Source: CALWOS01 sp963595735
Lineage (GTDB): Bacteria; Bacillota; Clostridia; Oscillospirales; Oscillospiraceae
Direction of reading: 5' to 3'
NCBI GenBank assembly: GCA_963595735.1
Contig: CAVBJJ010000007.1
Coordinates: forward strand, 1-64,000
Length of the DNA: 64,000 bases
The notes beneath the pieces are model-generated. The model made no database searches, was not told the DNA's origin, and saw only the letters and a list, made by a program, of their open reading frames with translations. Positions 17,401 through 24,900 of this stretch are shown one piece after another. Position numbers and translations under genes: made by a program. Position 1 is the first letter of the stretch; each line of letters begins with the position of its first letter.

Positions 17401-18039
17401 AAAAAAGCGACGGATATGCCGGACTTCTACCACTTCAACAAGAGCCAGCGTGAGGCATTGGAGGAGGTGCTGAAGCCGGAGTACGCACAAATGCTGGCAG
17501 AACTGGTGGGAACCTACGGCGGCGAAATTGCACTGGACGACGCACAGATTCGCGCCATGCTTGCCGCCATGCCGAAGGATATTTCCGAGCGGCGGCGTGC
17601 TGTTGTGGAAAAAGCCTATTCACTTCTCGGCAAAGTGAATTACTTCTGGGGCGGCAAAAGCAGCGCCATCGGTTGGGATTCCTGTTGGGGTAAGCCCACC
17701 CGTGTTACCGCAGCCGGAAGCAGAACGACCGGAACAATTCGCCCGTATGGACTGGACTGTTCCGGTTTCGTCGATTGGGTATTCAATAATTCACTAGGCT
17801 ATGTGATTGGGCACGGCGGTGGTGCGGCCAGTCAGCACGACTACTGCAAACCTATCTCGTGGAGTGAAGCACAGCCGGGTGATTTGGTATTCTATCCCGG
17901 CGATACCCATGTGGGCGTGTTTGTGGGCAAGGACAGCAACGGCGATCCGCTTATCATCCACTGCGCCAGTTCGCAGAATAATGTGGTACTGACAGGCTTG
18001 CAGGGATTTGTGAGCATTGGCAGGCCGGATTGCTTTTGA
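11452..18039 (+). CDS. Chimeric ORF: ICE DNA methylase fused in frame to the C-terminal half of an NlpC/P60 transfer hydrolase
   Basis: Starts at a TTG after GGGGAGG. Residues 1-1790 are the N-terminal and methylase parts of the giant helicase/methylase of Tn1549-like elements: a replication/antirestriction-like region, a Pro/Arg/Gly-rich linker (about 275-420), several associated domains, and an N6-adenine methylase with EPSCGIGNF (1527) and NVPFG (1591). At about residue 1791 (VDGQV) similarity stops, and the C-terminal part of a conjugative C40 peptidase begins: a basic stretch, a membrane segment (about 1829-1863), and an NlpC/P60 domain with Cys2103 in LDCSGF, His2153 in DTHVGVF and His2170 in IIHCAS. 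The SNF2 helicase part, the hydrolase N-terminus and all transfer genes are absent. I interpret it as an in-frame internal deletion. Confidence 0.8.
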   Translation: MPTKFQFITELYDQTVRSITSSYKSWTGFLRAACYNYKCPFDEQILIYAQRPDATAVLEMERWNRQFGRWVNRGAKSIAVFGDDGQHLLKLYFDVSDTHESRFSRPLPIWTMQPAFEGAVIETLEAAFGNLAEKENLADAVRSASHNAVADNITDYLQDLLNCREDSLLEELDNLNLEVFYRDAIEVSVSYMLLTRLGLRADDYFSPDEFGHIYEFNTPTTINALGIATSDIAEMGLREISRTVMQAQREQLFAKDGKTRYDSNTERNIDAERSDEHGDHLSRAERLSDPEPVASAGAGGSSGQVRGAAAAVPQAAPPRAVHQPENELPTDGTSGRDRADRAEDGSAGRGSDGESRGRDRGTESERPAALDGPDEQSPAQRGGTGAERPDLRLTTEKPTEAGGGELPASAATATAQPTVKELFAQYKQMVAAALVKDTVFANACRNSDRENAYMEGADAIRRIVNGSGDLQLAKLYFDMPVFHNRLHQELLEETYPKLANAADHSLFKPYQVAAYHHFENGFDDKLDYQTLEEAEAAAQGYVAGTMEEDGFAYDGAAVYDTETRQCLRVYGDYPDEKAQEQAAAFALGHDAAHPDGTALPAFLDNHLIEANLLDDGGRKHKRQEIFEYFQNHKNLADRTEFLKNSYNDIWVEVVTDGIRTGYHAEKDGLLMWEGSYLSRTSESVFSWSIIAEMTEGLIERGEYKIKLGLQNAPVMAEQLALFDMGGDAPVYEIPDGEVTGVPTSARTVPQAVIDQALYTGGNEFNSAERIAVFYMRERPERENIAFLRCEFGTENGRGIEYDGRKYAVWFMEDGIHLAQGDSIRTGYSKTVVTWAQVSGRILELLEAGTYLSAAELEQAPDKLLHEAMEALLMTARDLNQESRDMGLFPQTLAIHDQRKGYPELYEDMAAFAKTENGLQTLAQEYHDFLDAYAEDPNIMRYRISGYSTHRIGIILNGLGLPDRKFTAQPNFIRQCKMFITQDEIDQYFLNEGVESRLTVYSHFCYPHTPEEHQKFIKACFGEYSGSGRTGYQSTKTYKGLEYERDYNFKKYDAVHLTIPNVVKEYERLIAQKRYPGENAILKIPEYELERLARTIYNGFYNAPADVPCPYPKAADFYDAVPIITEQLQDKRKAAGILTVLMSRLDGMDEGNRYYDSVRQAKEQLSEYVDGTFSLFNYRHNSALKSRFSIEKEDEKYIIWDGQQFEPYLEDLEEKAFDTLEAAQNFAIKLNAAERKTHKELPGKQLTLEGIRYKIDFTDGALEDDFVYMTAIDPPASSLSPGKARTSEPLGYVEVLLEQENQRVQDIASSVEPEPPAPIPIGTRLTIDDRQFEVDSVEDVTQNVSLRDVSFENGTGFPIFRKESIDYVRAHMEQPSLAQESEAPQLDTPPAVLTPPKKKKQNILAYPLDAEGTNYHITDDHIGEGAPLERFQHNLDAIRTLKAIEAENRTAAPEEQSVLAQYVGWGGLADFFDKKNPRYSELKNLLTDEEYTAARESTLTAFYTPPVVIRSIYAALGQMDFTQGNILEPSCGIGNFLGMLPDKMSESKLYGVELDDLSGRIARQLYQKSSIAVQGFERTAFPDNFFDVAIGNVPFGQFHVPDKRYDRLNFPIHEYFIAKALDEVRPGGVVAFVTSSYTMDKRTSSACKYIAQRAELLGAIRLPNNAFKAAAGTEVVSDILFLQKCERMVDIEPDWVHLAANEDGIQMNSYFIDHPDMVLGEMKMVSGPFGPAPTCEPYPEQPLDRLLSEAIQNIHGEITAYDRVEELDGEDHSIEADPAVRNFSYTLVDGQVQQQVMQETAQKTAQTTKRTIKLFERVKKAVIRAGQAVARAAVGLLGGAGALIALILIIGGAAAVIGTPFGVFWSGNDSDAQSVPQAVALINSEFSAKINQIQIENPTDSVVIHREPDGGSDLSITNWTDIIAVFAVKTAGADADATDVVTIDEERIDLIRTVFWDMNTVSYYVQTIEHEDSTETILHITITSKKATDMPDFYHFNKSQREALEEVLKPEYAQMLAELVGTYGGEIALDDAQIRAMLAAMPKDISERRRAVVEKAYSLLGKVNYFWGGKSSAIGWDSCWGKPTRVTAAGSRTTGTIRPYGLDCSGFVDWVFNNSLGYVIGHGGGAASQHDYCKPISWSEAQPGDLVFYPGDTHVGVFVGKDSNGDPLIIHCASSQNNVVLTGLQGFVSIGRPDCF
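12281..12631 (+). CDS. tnpV: TnpV-type transposon-encoded protein, nested in another frame of the methylase ORF
   Basis: AAAGGAG lies eight bases before an ATG opening a 116-residue frame, MEITYHEQNGFQIPNLLLPQ onward, which I recognise as TnpV, a small Arg-rich protein of Firmicutes conjugative transposons with unknown role. It lies wholly inside the 11452-18039 ORF, one frame over. The host frame here encodes only a low-complexity Pro/Gly/Arg/Glu linker, so the tnpV frame seems to be the constrained one. An ATG six bases upstream is an alternative start. Confidence 0.8.
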   Translation: MEITYHEQNGFQIPNLLLPQEPEVHLGKYAELRRQYLKQHRRVLYTNLKTSCRLTEHLAEIEQTAQRMVAQAVAQMAKAEGVTEELKASDPLRWTGLMNNLRHSAEELVLNDLIYA

Positions 18040-18042
18040 ATA

Positions 18043-18085
18043 AAGCGTCATACGGGCGAATTTTCGTCCGTATGGCGTCTTTCAT
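18043..18085 (+). terminator. Terminator after the chimeric ORF
   Basis: CATACGGGCGAA (18049-18060) pairs with TTCGTCCGTATG (18063-18074) with one G-U pair, and outer pairs extend the stem; TTTCATTTTC follows. Confidence 0.65.
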
Positions 18086-18159
18086 TTTCACCGCAAATTC
18101 AGAGTAGCCCCCGCACAGAGGAGTACACTATTGGTATTCAACTTTTTGGAGGAACCACT

Positions 18160-18999
18160 ATGAATACCATCATTACCCAAACCGACATTGACCGCTACTG
18201 TGCGGCGCTGCAAGCAGATGAAAAAGCAGTCGGCACGATTGAAAAGTACCGCCGTGACCTGACCGCCTTTGCCCAATGGTGCGGTAGGTCGGAGATCACG
18301 CAGGAATGCGTCAACGGCTGGAAGGCTGCGCTCACGGAGCAGGGCTACGCCGCCGTGACGGTGAATGCCATGCTTGCGGCGCTCAACGGCTTTTGCCGCT
18401 TTATGGGCTGGACGCTGAAGGCGAAATACCTGAAAGTCCAGCGCCGGCTGTTCCGCGCTCCGGAGCGGGAATTGACGCAGGAAGAATATAAGCGCCTGCT
18501 GAAAACCGCCCGCAGGCAGCATAAGACACAGCTTGCCCTGCTGATGGAAACCATCTGCGCCACGGGTATCCGCGTGAGCGAGGTACAGTATATCACGGTG
18601 GAGGCGGCGCAGGTCGGACAGACGGAGATCACGCTAAAGGGAAAAATCCGCACGATCCTGCTGCCGGAAAAGCTGTGCCGCAAGCTGCTGGAATACGCGC
18701 AAAAGCAAAAAATCGCCGCCGGGGAGATTTTTCTCACCGAGGGCGGCGCTTCTATGGGGCGCAGACGGATCTGGCGGGAGCTGAAAGCCCTCTGTGCCCG
18801 CGCGGGCGTGGCGGCAAGCAAGGTATTTCCGCACAACCTGCGGCACCTTTTTGCGACGACCTTTTACCGCGCGTATCAGGACATCGTCTGCCTTGCGGAC
18901 CTGCTGGGACACAGCAGTCTGGAAACGACCCGCATCTACCTTGCCGTCAGCGGCGCGGAGTACCGCCAGCGGTTGGAGCGGCTGGGACTGCTCTCGTGA
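18160..18999 (+). CDS. XerC/D-like tyrosine recombinase next to an invertible segment
   Basis: A 279-residue recombinase with TTGGAGG eight bases before the ATG. The N-terminal SAM-like domain spans residues 5-95 and the catalytic domain 105-279. Catalytic residues: Arg in ATGIRVSE, Lys in LKGKIR, the HNLRHLFATT box, GHSS and the Tyr of TRIYLAVS. It lacks the AP2-like arm-binding domain of the two integrases here, as do Xer and inversion recombinases. Its stop codon directly abuts one arm of a 24-bp inverted repeat whose partner lies 221 bp away, so it probably inverts the intervening promoter DNA. Confidence 0.9.
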   Translation: MNTIITQTDIDRYCAALQADEKAVGTIEKYRRDLTAFAQWCGRSEITQECVNGWKAALTEQGYAAVTVNAMLAALNGFCRFMGWTLKAKYLKVQRRLFRAPERELTQEEYKRLLKTARRQHKTQLALLMETICATGIRVSEVQYITVEAAQVGQTEITLKGKIRTILLPEKLCRKLLEYAQKQKIAAGEIFLTEGGASMGRRRIWRELKALCARAGVAASKVFPHNLRHLFATTFYRAYQDIVCLADLLGHSSLETTRIYLAVSGAEYRQRLERLGLLS

Positions 19000-19023
19000 G
19001 CAAAATCCACGTTTTGTCCGGTG
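19000..19023. repeat. Inverted repeat, left arm of the putative switch
   Basis: Begins GCAAAATCCACGTTTTG on the base after the recombinase stop codon and ends GTCCGGTG. It matches the reverse complement of 19245-19268 at 23 of 24 positions. The inner CAAAA...TTTTG symmetry around a six-base centre resembles a tyrosine-recombinase core site. Confidence 0.8.
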
Positions 19024-19100
19024 CAGAGTTTGGTTCAGCGAATTGCAGCAGCCGCAAAAAGCTAATAATACATAACCCGACCTGCAATAAGGCATGAAAA

Positions 19101-19135
19101 GGAAAGCCACAGCGGTATATTTCTCTGTGGCTTCC
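19101..19135 (+). terminator. Hairpin terminator inside the invertible segment
   Basis: GGAAAGCCACAG pairs with CTGTGGCTTCC (one bulge) around a 12-base loop, followed by CTTTGTG. In the present orientation it would end the recombinase transcript before the internal promoter. Confidence 0.6.
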
Positions 19136-19163
19136 CTTTGTGCGCCTTTTCGCGGAAACGGTC

Positions 19164-19192
19164 TTGTACTATTTCGACGAAAATGCTAAAAT
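19164..19192 (+). promoter_or_regulatory. Promoter on the invertible segment, facing the sensor kinase
   Basis: TTGTAC and TAAAAT are separated by exactly 17 bases and read rightwards out of the segment. This orientation would be ON for the kinase/regulator genes. After inversion it would point back at the recombinase. Confidence 0.65.
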
Positions 19193-19243
19193 ATATTAGT
19201 GATTTGCAATTTCTTCTATGGGAAGATGGGCAGTCTTGAAATT

Positions 19244-19284
19244 CCACCGGACAAAATGTGGATTTTGCCCGGTGGACTGTTTTT
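19244..19284 (+). terminator. Attenuator-like hairpin overlapping the right switch arm
   Basis: CCACCGG and CCGGTGG at the base, then CAAAAT and ATTTTG, form a nearly perfect stem with a four-base loop (19244-19275), followed by TTTTT at 19280-19284. As DNA it is a two-armed recombinase core site. As RNA it would be an intrinsic terminator between the promoter and the kinase start. Confidence 0.6.
19245..19268. repeat. Inverted repeat, right arm of the putative switch
   Basis: Reverse-complement copy of 19000-19023 with a single mismatch (T in place of C within the central block). Unlike the left arm it lies inside a longer palindrome, giving two 13-bp inverted arms as in Xer-type sites. Confidence 0.8.
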
Positions 19285-19294
19285 CGGGAAAGGA

Positions 19295-20622
19295 GTGGTT
19301 GTCATCGCCTGCAATTCCATCAACTCTACACTGGAGATTTTCACGCTCATCATGCTGGGCTGTCTGCTCATCGCCCTGTTTCACGAGCGGCACGGCAATA
19401 AGCGGGATACCATTTTCATCGCCGTGGTCTGCTGCCACATGGTCAACACTATGGGCGACCTGCTGGCGTGGCGCTTTGCGGGAAAGCCCGGAGCGCTGGC
19501 CGGTACGCTGGCGCAGCTGGGCAATATCTTCACATACTTGTTTATCCCTATCGTCAGCATCAGCTTCCTGACCTTGCTCTTTGTCTACGCCACGCGGCGG
19601 CGCAAGCCCAAAAGCGCGGTCGGGCGCGGCATCGCATGGCTGATCCGCATTGTATCGGTCACTTCCATCGCTATCCTGATCAGCAACCCGTGGACGGGTC
19701 TGCTGTACCGCATCGACGAAAACAACCTGTTTTACTGGGGCAAGGCGTCCTCCTTTCTGCCGGACGGCGCGGTGCTGATCCAGCTGGTGCTGTTCTATCT
19801 GCTCCTTGCCGTGGAGCTGCGCGGAGAGAAACCGGACCGCCTTTGGCGCACCTTCCTGTGCTGCGTGATTCCCACGGCGGCGATCATAGCGGAGATCGCG
19901 GGGCCGGGATCATGCTGCTGTACCCCAGCATGGCGACCGCACTCCTGCTTTTATACTTCGGGCGGCAGCAGGAATTGGAGGAACAGGTTTTCCGGCAGAA
20001 GCTGGAACTGGAAAGCAGCCGCACAAAGCTCCTGTTAGGTCAAATCCAGCCGCATTTCATTTTCAATTCACTGCTTGCCATTCAACAGCTCTGCGAGGAA
20101 AACCCGCAGAAAGCGGAGCAGGCCGTGGGCGATTTCTCCGAATACCTCCGGGGCAATCTGAACGCCATGACCAACGACCGGCTCATTCCGTTCACGCAGG
20201 AGCTGGAGCATATCCGCTGCTACCTCGCTCTGGAGCAGGCGGACCCCGCCAGTCAGGTCAAGGTGGACTATCAGCTGGAGGACACGGAGTTCTGCCTGCC
20301 GCAGCTCACCGTGCAGCCGCTGGTGGAAAACGCCGTGCGCCACGGCGTGAAAATGAAACCGGAGGGCGGCACAGTGACCATCTCAACCAAGCAAACACCG
20401 GACGGCTGGCTCGTCACCGTCCGCGACGACGGCGTGGGCTTTGACGCCGTGACGCCCCAGCAGAAGCAGCGCCGCAGCGTCGGGCTGGAAAATGTCCGCG
20501 TCCGCCTTGCGGCGCAGTGCGGCGGCACCTTACACATCGAAACCGGAGAATGGGGCACCACCGCCACCGTCTTTCTCCCCAAAACCACGCAGAACACAAC
20601 GGAGGTCAGCAAAAAAACATGA
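19295..20622 (+). pseudogene. LytS/YpdA-type membrane sensor histidine kinase, frameshifted
   Basis: The first part encodes several membrane segments (TLEIFTLIMLGCLLIALF, then NIFTYLFIPIVSISFLTLL and two more). At about 19905, in a GC-rich GCGGGGCCGGG stretch, the frame is lost, and the remainder continues one base back: GIMLLYPSMATALLLLYFGR, a coiled linker, the phospho-acceptor box LGQIQPHFIFNSLLAI (His_kinase family), and the ATPase region with LVENAVRHGVK and DDGVGFD. The start is uncertain: AAAGGAG sits too close to the in-frame GTG at 19295, and a GTG at 19199 would be nearly leaderless from the switch promoter. It may be a true loss, an assembly error or frameshifting. Confidence 0.75.
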
Positions 20623-21407
20623 ACACCCTGATCGTAGACGATATGCAGCTGGCCGTGAACGCACTGCAAAAGATCATGCAGACAATCGACCCGACCGGAA
20701 CCCACACCGGCACCCATAAGGTATCCGAAGCCCTTGCCTATCTGGAAACGCAGCTGCCGGACATCGCCTTTCTCGATATTGAAATGCCCGGAATGGACGG
20801 CTTGGAGCTGGCGCGGCGCATCCGGGAAAAGAGCCGCGGCATGACGAACATCGTTTTTGTCACCGGCTTCACGGAATACGCGCTGGACGCCCACGGCCTG
20901 TTCGCCAGCGGCTACCTGCTCAAGCCCACCACGGAGGCGGCGGTGCGGCGGGTGCTGGACAACCTGCGCCACCCCATCCAGCCAGAGGACGACGGACGGC
21001 TGTATATCCGCTGCTTTGGCGATTTTGAGGTGTTCTCCCACGGGATACCGCTCCACTTTGCCCGCAGCAAGAGCAAGGAGATGCTCGCCTACCTCATCGA
21101 CCGGCGGGGTGCGGTCTGCACCAGCGGCGAGCTGCTGGCGGTGCTGTGGGAGAACAAAAGCAACACCATCTCCCAGCAAGCGCAGATCCGCAATGTGATA
21201 GCCGACCTCAAACGCTCACTGGCGCAGGCGGGCGCGGAGGGCGTCCTGCTCCGCAAAGGCAACAAGCTGGCGGTGGACCGCTCCCAAGTCTGCTGCGACT
21301 ATTACGACTTCCTCCGGGGCGACCCTGCGGCGGTCAACCGCTACCGGGGCGAATACATGGCGCAGTACTCATGGGCGGAGATGACCGGCGCGGGACTTAA
21401 AAAGTAA
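20619..21407 (+). CDS. Response regulator with SARP-like DNA-binding domain
   Basis: A 262-residue regulator whose ATG overlaps the kinase stop (ATGA). The receiver domain (1-120) has the acidic pocket in LIVDD, the phospho-acceptor Asp in AFLDIEMPGMDG, Thr in FVTGF and Lys in LLKPT. The effector (about 130-230) is a winged-helix OmpR/SARP-type domain (CFGDFEVFSHGIPLHFARSK, IRNVIADLKRSLAQAG) with a short BTAD-like tail. It should be phosphorylated by the upstream kinase. A direct repeat with 11-bp period at 21491-21510 before the next transcript fits this class of binding domain. Confidence 0.88.
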   Translation: MNTLIVDDMQLAVNALQKIMQTIDPTGTHTGTHKVSEALAYLETQLPDIAFLDIEMPGMDGLELARRIREKSRGMTNIVFVTGFTEYALDAHGLFASGYLLKPTTEAAVRRVLDNLRHPIQPEDDGRLYIRCFGDFEVFSHGIPLHFARSKSKEMLAYLIDRRGAVCTSGELLAVLWENKSNTISQQAQIRNVIADLKRSLAQAGAEGVLLRKGNKLAVDRSQVCCDYYDFLRGDPAAVNRYRGEYMAQYSWAEMTGAGLKK

Positions 21408-21420
21408 TATCTATCGTTTT

Positions 21421-21456
21421 ATTCAGCTCGGCAAAGCGCCGGGCTGAATTTTTTTA
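21421..21456 (+). terminator. Terminator after the response regulator
   Basis: ATTCAGCTCGGC (21421-21432) pairs with GCCGGGCTGAAT (21438-21449) with one G-U pair, followed by TTTTTTT. It separates the regulatory genes from the adhesin transcript. Confidence 0.9.
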
Positions 21457-21490
21457 CTTATTCGGTGAAATGTGTCGAAATAAGGGCTGA

Positions 21491-21526
21491 TTTGATACGA
21501 TTTTGATACGCCGCATCCTTTACAAT
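21491..21526 (+). promoter_or_regulatory. Activator-type promoter of the adhesin transcript
   Basis: TTTGATACG occurs at 21491-21499 and again at 21502-21510, an 11-bp period, followed 10 bases later by TACAAT (21521-21526). No good -35 box accompanies the TACAAT. Direct repeats with 11-bp spacing next to a -10 are the binding pattern of SARP/OmpR-type activators, so control by the adjacent response regulator is a fair inference. Downstream, CTGCGG/CCGCAG (about 21557-21578) can form a leader hairpin. Confidence 0.55.
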
Positions 21527-21637
21527 GTACTGTGAATAAATGTGTGGGCGAGAAACTGCGGAACGCAAGGACCGCAGGGCTTTTCCGATGGTGTCCGCCG
21601 CACCGGAGGAAACGCTGCATCGTCCACGGGAAATGAG

Positions 21638-21958
21638 GTGATACTCCTGAAAAAAGAGGGAATCGAAAGCGGTGTTTCCCTTGTCGATTTCCTTGCGAAG
21701 GAAGTAGATTGTGTCTATGTGTCTGACCTGACGGCTATGACTGCCCATCAGCAAAAGCACCTCGTCACGGTGCTGGAAAAGCTGCCGCCGGAGGCAGCCA
21801 GCGAAGCGGAATGGGCGGACGCATTGACTTACATTGAAAAAATTCCGGCGCAGGACAACGCGGCAGAGGACCGAAACCGGCTTCTCTCCGCCCTGACCGG
21901 CAAGCGGCAAGGGAAACACAGAACAAAAGAAACAGAAATAAAGGAGGAAAACAGATGA
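21638..21958 (+). CDS. Small acidic protein preceding the giant adhesin
   Basis: The frame encodes about 106 residues with the central stretch VDFLAKEVDCVYVSDLTAMT, a helical segment (AHQQKHLVTVLEKLPPEAAS) and a charged Lys/Glu tail. The start is uncertain: GTG at 21638, or CTG at 21647 after GAGGTGA. Its stop overlaps the adhesin ATG by four bases, so the two are translationally coupled. No signal peptide and no recognised family. The placement suggests a chaperone or regulator of the surface protein, by context only. Confidence 0.6.
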   Translation: MILLKKEGIESGVSLVDFLAKEVDCVYVSDLTAMTAHQQKHLVTVLEKLPPEAASEAEWADALTYIEKIPAQDNAAEDRNRLLSALTGKRQGKHRTKETEIKEENR

Positions 21959-24900
21959 AACGAAAACAAGGCAGTAGGCTATTGTCCTTACTGCTGAGTG
22001 TCGTAATGGTCGTCAGTATGTTCCCGGCAATGACGCTGACGGCTGGCGCTGCATCGCTGCCTTCGGGTGTCAATACTCCGGGCAGCGGCTGGTATCCGCA
22101 AACGGCTTGGGATACCGCAAAGTACAGCAGCGAGCCAAGCCAAAGCGCCTACGGCACCCAGGATTATTGGGAAAAAGTAGCGCCCGGTCATACGCACGCA
22201 ACCAGCAGTCAGCTTACGGCTGGACATACGCTGAGCGGCACTTACTATATCAATTCAAATATCACGATCAATGCCACCACTGCCGGTCAGAGCGGTCTGA
22301 AGGTGAGCGGCAATGTCACGCTGATTCTGGAGAACGGTGCAACGCTGACCGTTACCGGCGGCAACGCCACTAACGGCACCACTGGTAGCGATTCAAGCAG
22401 CGGCTCGAATGGCGTTGGCGCAGGCGCAGGTATTGAGCTAACCAGTGGCAATACCCTGCACATCATGGGCAACGGCACCGTAAAAGCCACCGGCGGCAAC
22501 GCCGGTAACGGCGGTGCAGGCGGCGCTGCTAAGGTTACAGTTTCGAACAATGGTAAGACTCTATCTAATGGTAAGGGTGGCGGTGCCGGTGGTGGTGCTG
22601 GCGCCGGCATCGGTTCCAAAGGTACAGCAGGTGTCCAATCGCAGTCTGATATAGCAACATCTGCTTCTGCCGGCACTTTGGTTGTAACCGGCAATGTTAC
22701 GGTCAACGCCACTGGCGGAACAATCGGCAACGCTGGTACCGGCGGCGGTGCAGGCGGCGGTGCTGCCAGCGGCATTGGCAGCGGCGGCTTTGGCGGTGTG
22801 ACCGGTCAGGCCGGTGATAACGGTACCACCGCCGGTGTAGGTGGTAACGGTGCAGCTCCCGGTAAAGGTGGCCAAAGAGGAGAAAACAGTTCATATGGAA
22901 AAGATGGTACGACCATTAGCGGCTACAACGGCAGTAACGGCACCATCTACAAAACGCAGGGCAACTCCGTAATCCAGAATGTTACCGGTGCTTCGTCCAT
23001 CACCATCTGGCCCAAGGACGAGTGCAAGTTTGAGGTTGTCACCCCGACAAGTGCAACGACCGCTAATAATTACAACAGCACCAATGGGGCGTGGATGTAT
23101 AACGGCTCTTCGCAGAAGCCCAGCATTAAAATCACGCATATTCCGAGCAGTCAGAGCACAACGGTGTCTTCCAGCAGCTACAGCAGTAGCTACGCCTACG
23201 GTAGCGGTAATGAAAACATCTACGGCGGCAGTGATGGCTATGGCTGGGCGCAGGTGAAGTATAACACCAGCGGTATCCGTTTGGTGACGAGTAATGCAAA
23301 CTATACCGATCAAGCAAACCAGACGCTGTATTTCCCGATCAAGGAAACGATCAGCTTCGACTCCAACGCCACAGAGCTGATCGAAAAGCTGAAAGCCGAT
23401 GGCATTACTGACGCAAAGGTCGGCAATATGCCGGACAATAAGCTCGTGCAGATCGGCGTGACCGAGGCGACAGACGATGTTCTGGCAACGGCTAAGGTCC
23501 CCACTCTGGACGGCTATCGGTTCCTCGGCTGGTACTACTATTCCAGCAGCTACTTTGATTCCAACGGTAAGCTGATGAGCACGGCGTGGGACAGCAATAA
23601 GAACCCCACCGGCGTGCGTATCTACAACGCCGACGGCACACTGAACCCGGACAGCGGCAAGCTGAGCGGCGGCAAGTGGAATGGCGTGGACAGCAATAAG
23701 GCCATCACCAAGCTGTACGCCATGTGGAAACTGGAGGACATTACCCTCGTCCTCAATGCCCGCAGCGGCAGCGGCGGCGGTACTTATCCCAATCAGCAGT
23801 TCGGCAGCTATTTCCCCATCACGCCACCAGTCCGCACGGGCTATACCTTCGACGGCTACTATGATGAGGCGGGCTATGATGGCGGCAAGTTCACCGGCAC
23901 ACCTATCGTCAAAGTCAATGACAAGGACGAGCCGGTTTATCTCCAGTCGGACGGCACCACCTACGGCGCGAGCAGCGACGGCGCAGAGGGTAAGAGCGGC
24001 TTAAAGCTGACCAAGAGCTACACGCTTTACGCCAAGTGGAAGCCGCTGGAATACACTGTCCGCCTGTGGTCGCAGGACGATGAGGGCAACCAAACCTACA
24101 TCGGTCAGCTGACAAAGGTGGAATCCGGCGCACTGCTGCTGCCCGGCAACGGCGCAACGGCAGATTTCAGCAACGACGGCCACGGCAAGCTGGAGCTGGC
24201 CAACGGCGCGACCAAGCTGACGCTGGAGCGCAACCACTATGACTTCGTTGGCTGGAACCTCTATTCCGATCAGGATTGGGCGATGTTCACCGCCAACAAG
24301 GAATCGAAGTTCGTTCCCAACAGCCCCACCGTTGGCTCTGATGGTCTGGATGTTTATGTTGCTTGGAAGATCAAGGACAACTATGACATTCAGTACAACG
24401 GCAACGAGGGCAACACCAACGGCATCAAGATGGGTAATGTGTTCAAGGGCGAGGATTATACCATTCCCACGACGCTGCCCACCCGCGCAGGCTACTCTTT
24501 CGTTGAGTGGAACACCGCGCTGAACGGCTCCGGCGTTTCCTATCAGCCCGGCGGCAAGATTGAGAAAGTCACCAAGGCGATGACGCTGTACGCACAGTGG
24601 CAGGAGAACAACTCCATCAGCTACAACGCGAACAACGGCACCTTCAATGTGACGCTGAATACCCTCAAGCCCGCCAAGGGCGAGCAGGTAGAACTGACCA
24701 TTCCGGCAAGCACGGACCTGTACCGCACGGGCTATGAGTTCCTCGGCTGGTCTACCGACAAGGACGCTGCCGAAGCGACCTACACCACGACGAATAACAC
24801 CTACACTATGGGTGACAGCTCTGTGGTGCTGTACGCTGTTTGGAAGCCGGTGCAGGTGGAGATCACCTACACGGCGGAAAGCGGGCAGGACGGTTACTTC

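Noticed and set aside
19880..19930. Programmed -1 frameshifting in the sensor kinase
   Set aside because: A -1 shift would restore the frame, but no X-XXY-YYZ slippery heptamer or convincing downstream structure is present, so mutation or sequencing error is preferred.
21527..21637. Possible cyclic-di-GMP riboswitch upstream of the adhesin
   Set aside because: Pieces such as ACGCAAGG and CCGATGG resemble GEMM elements, but the tetraloop helix and receptor are not there. I see only small hairpins.
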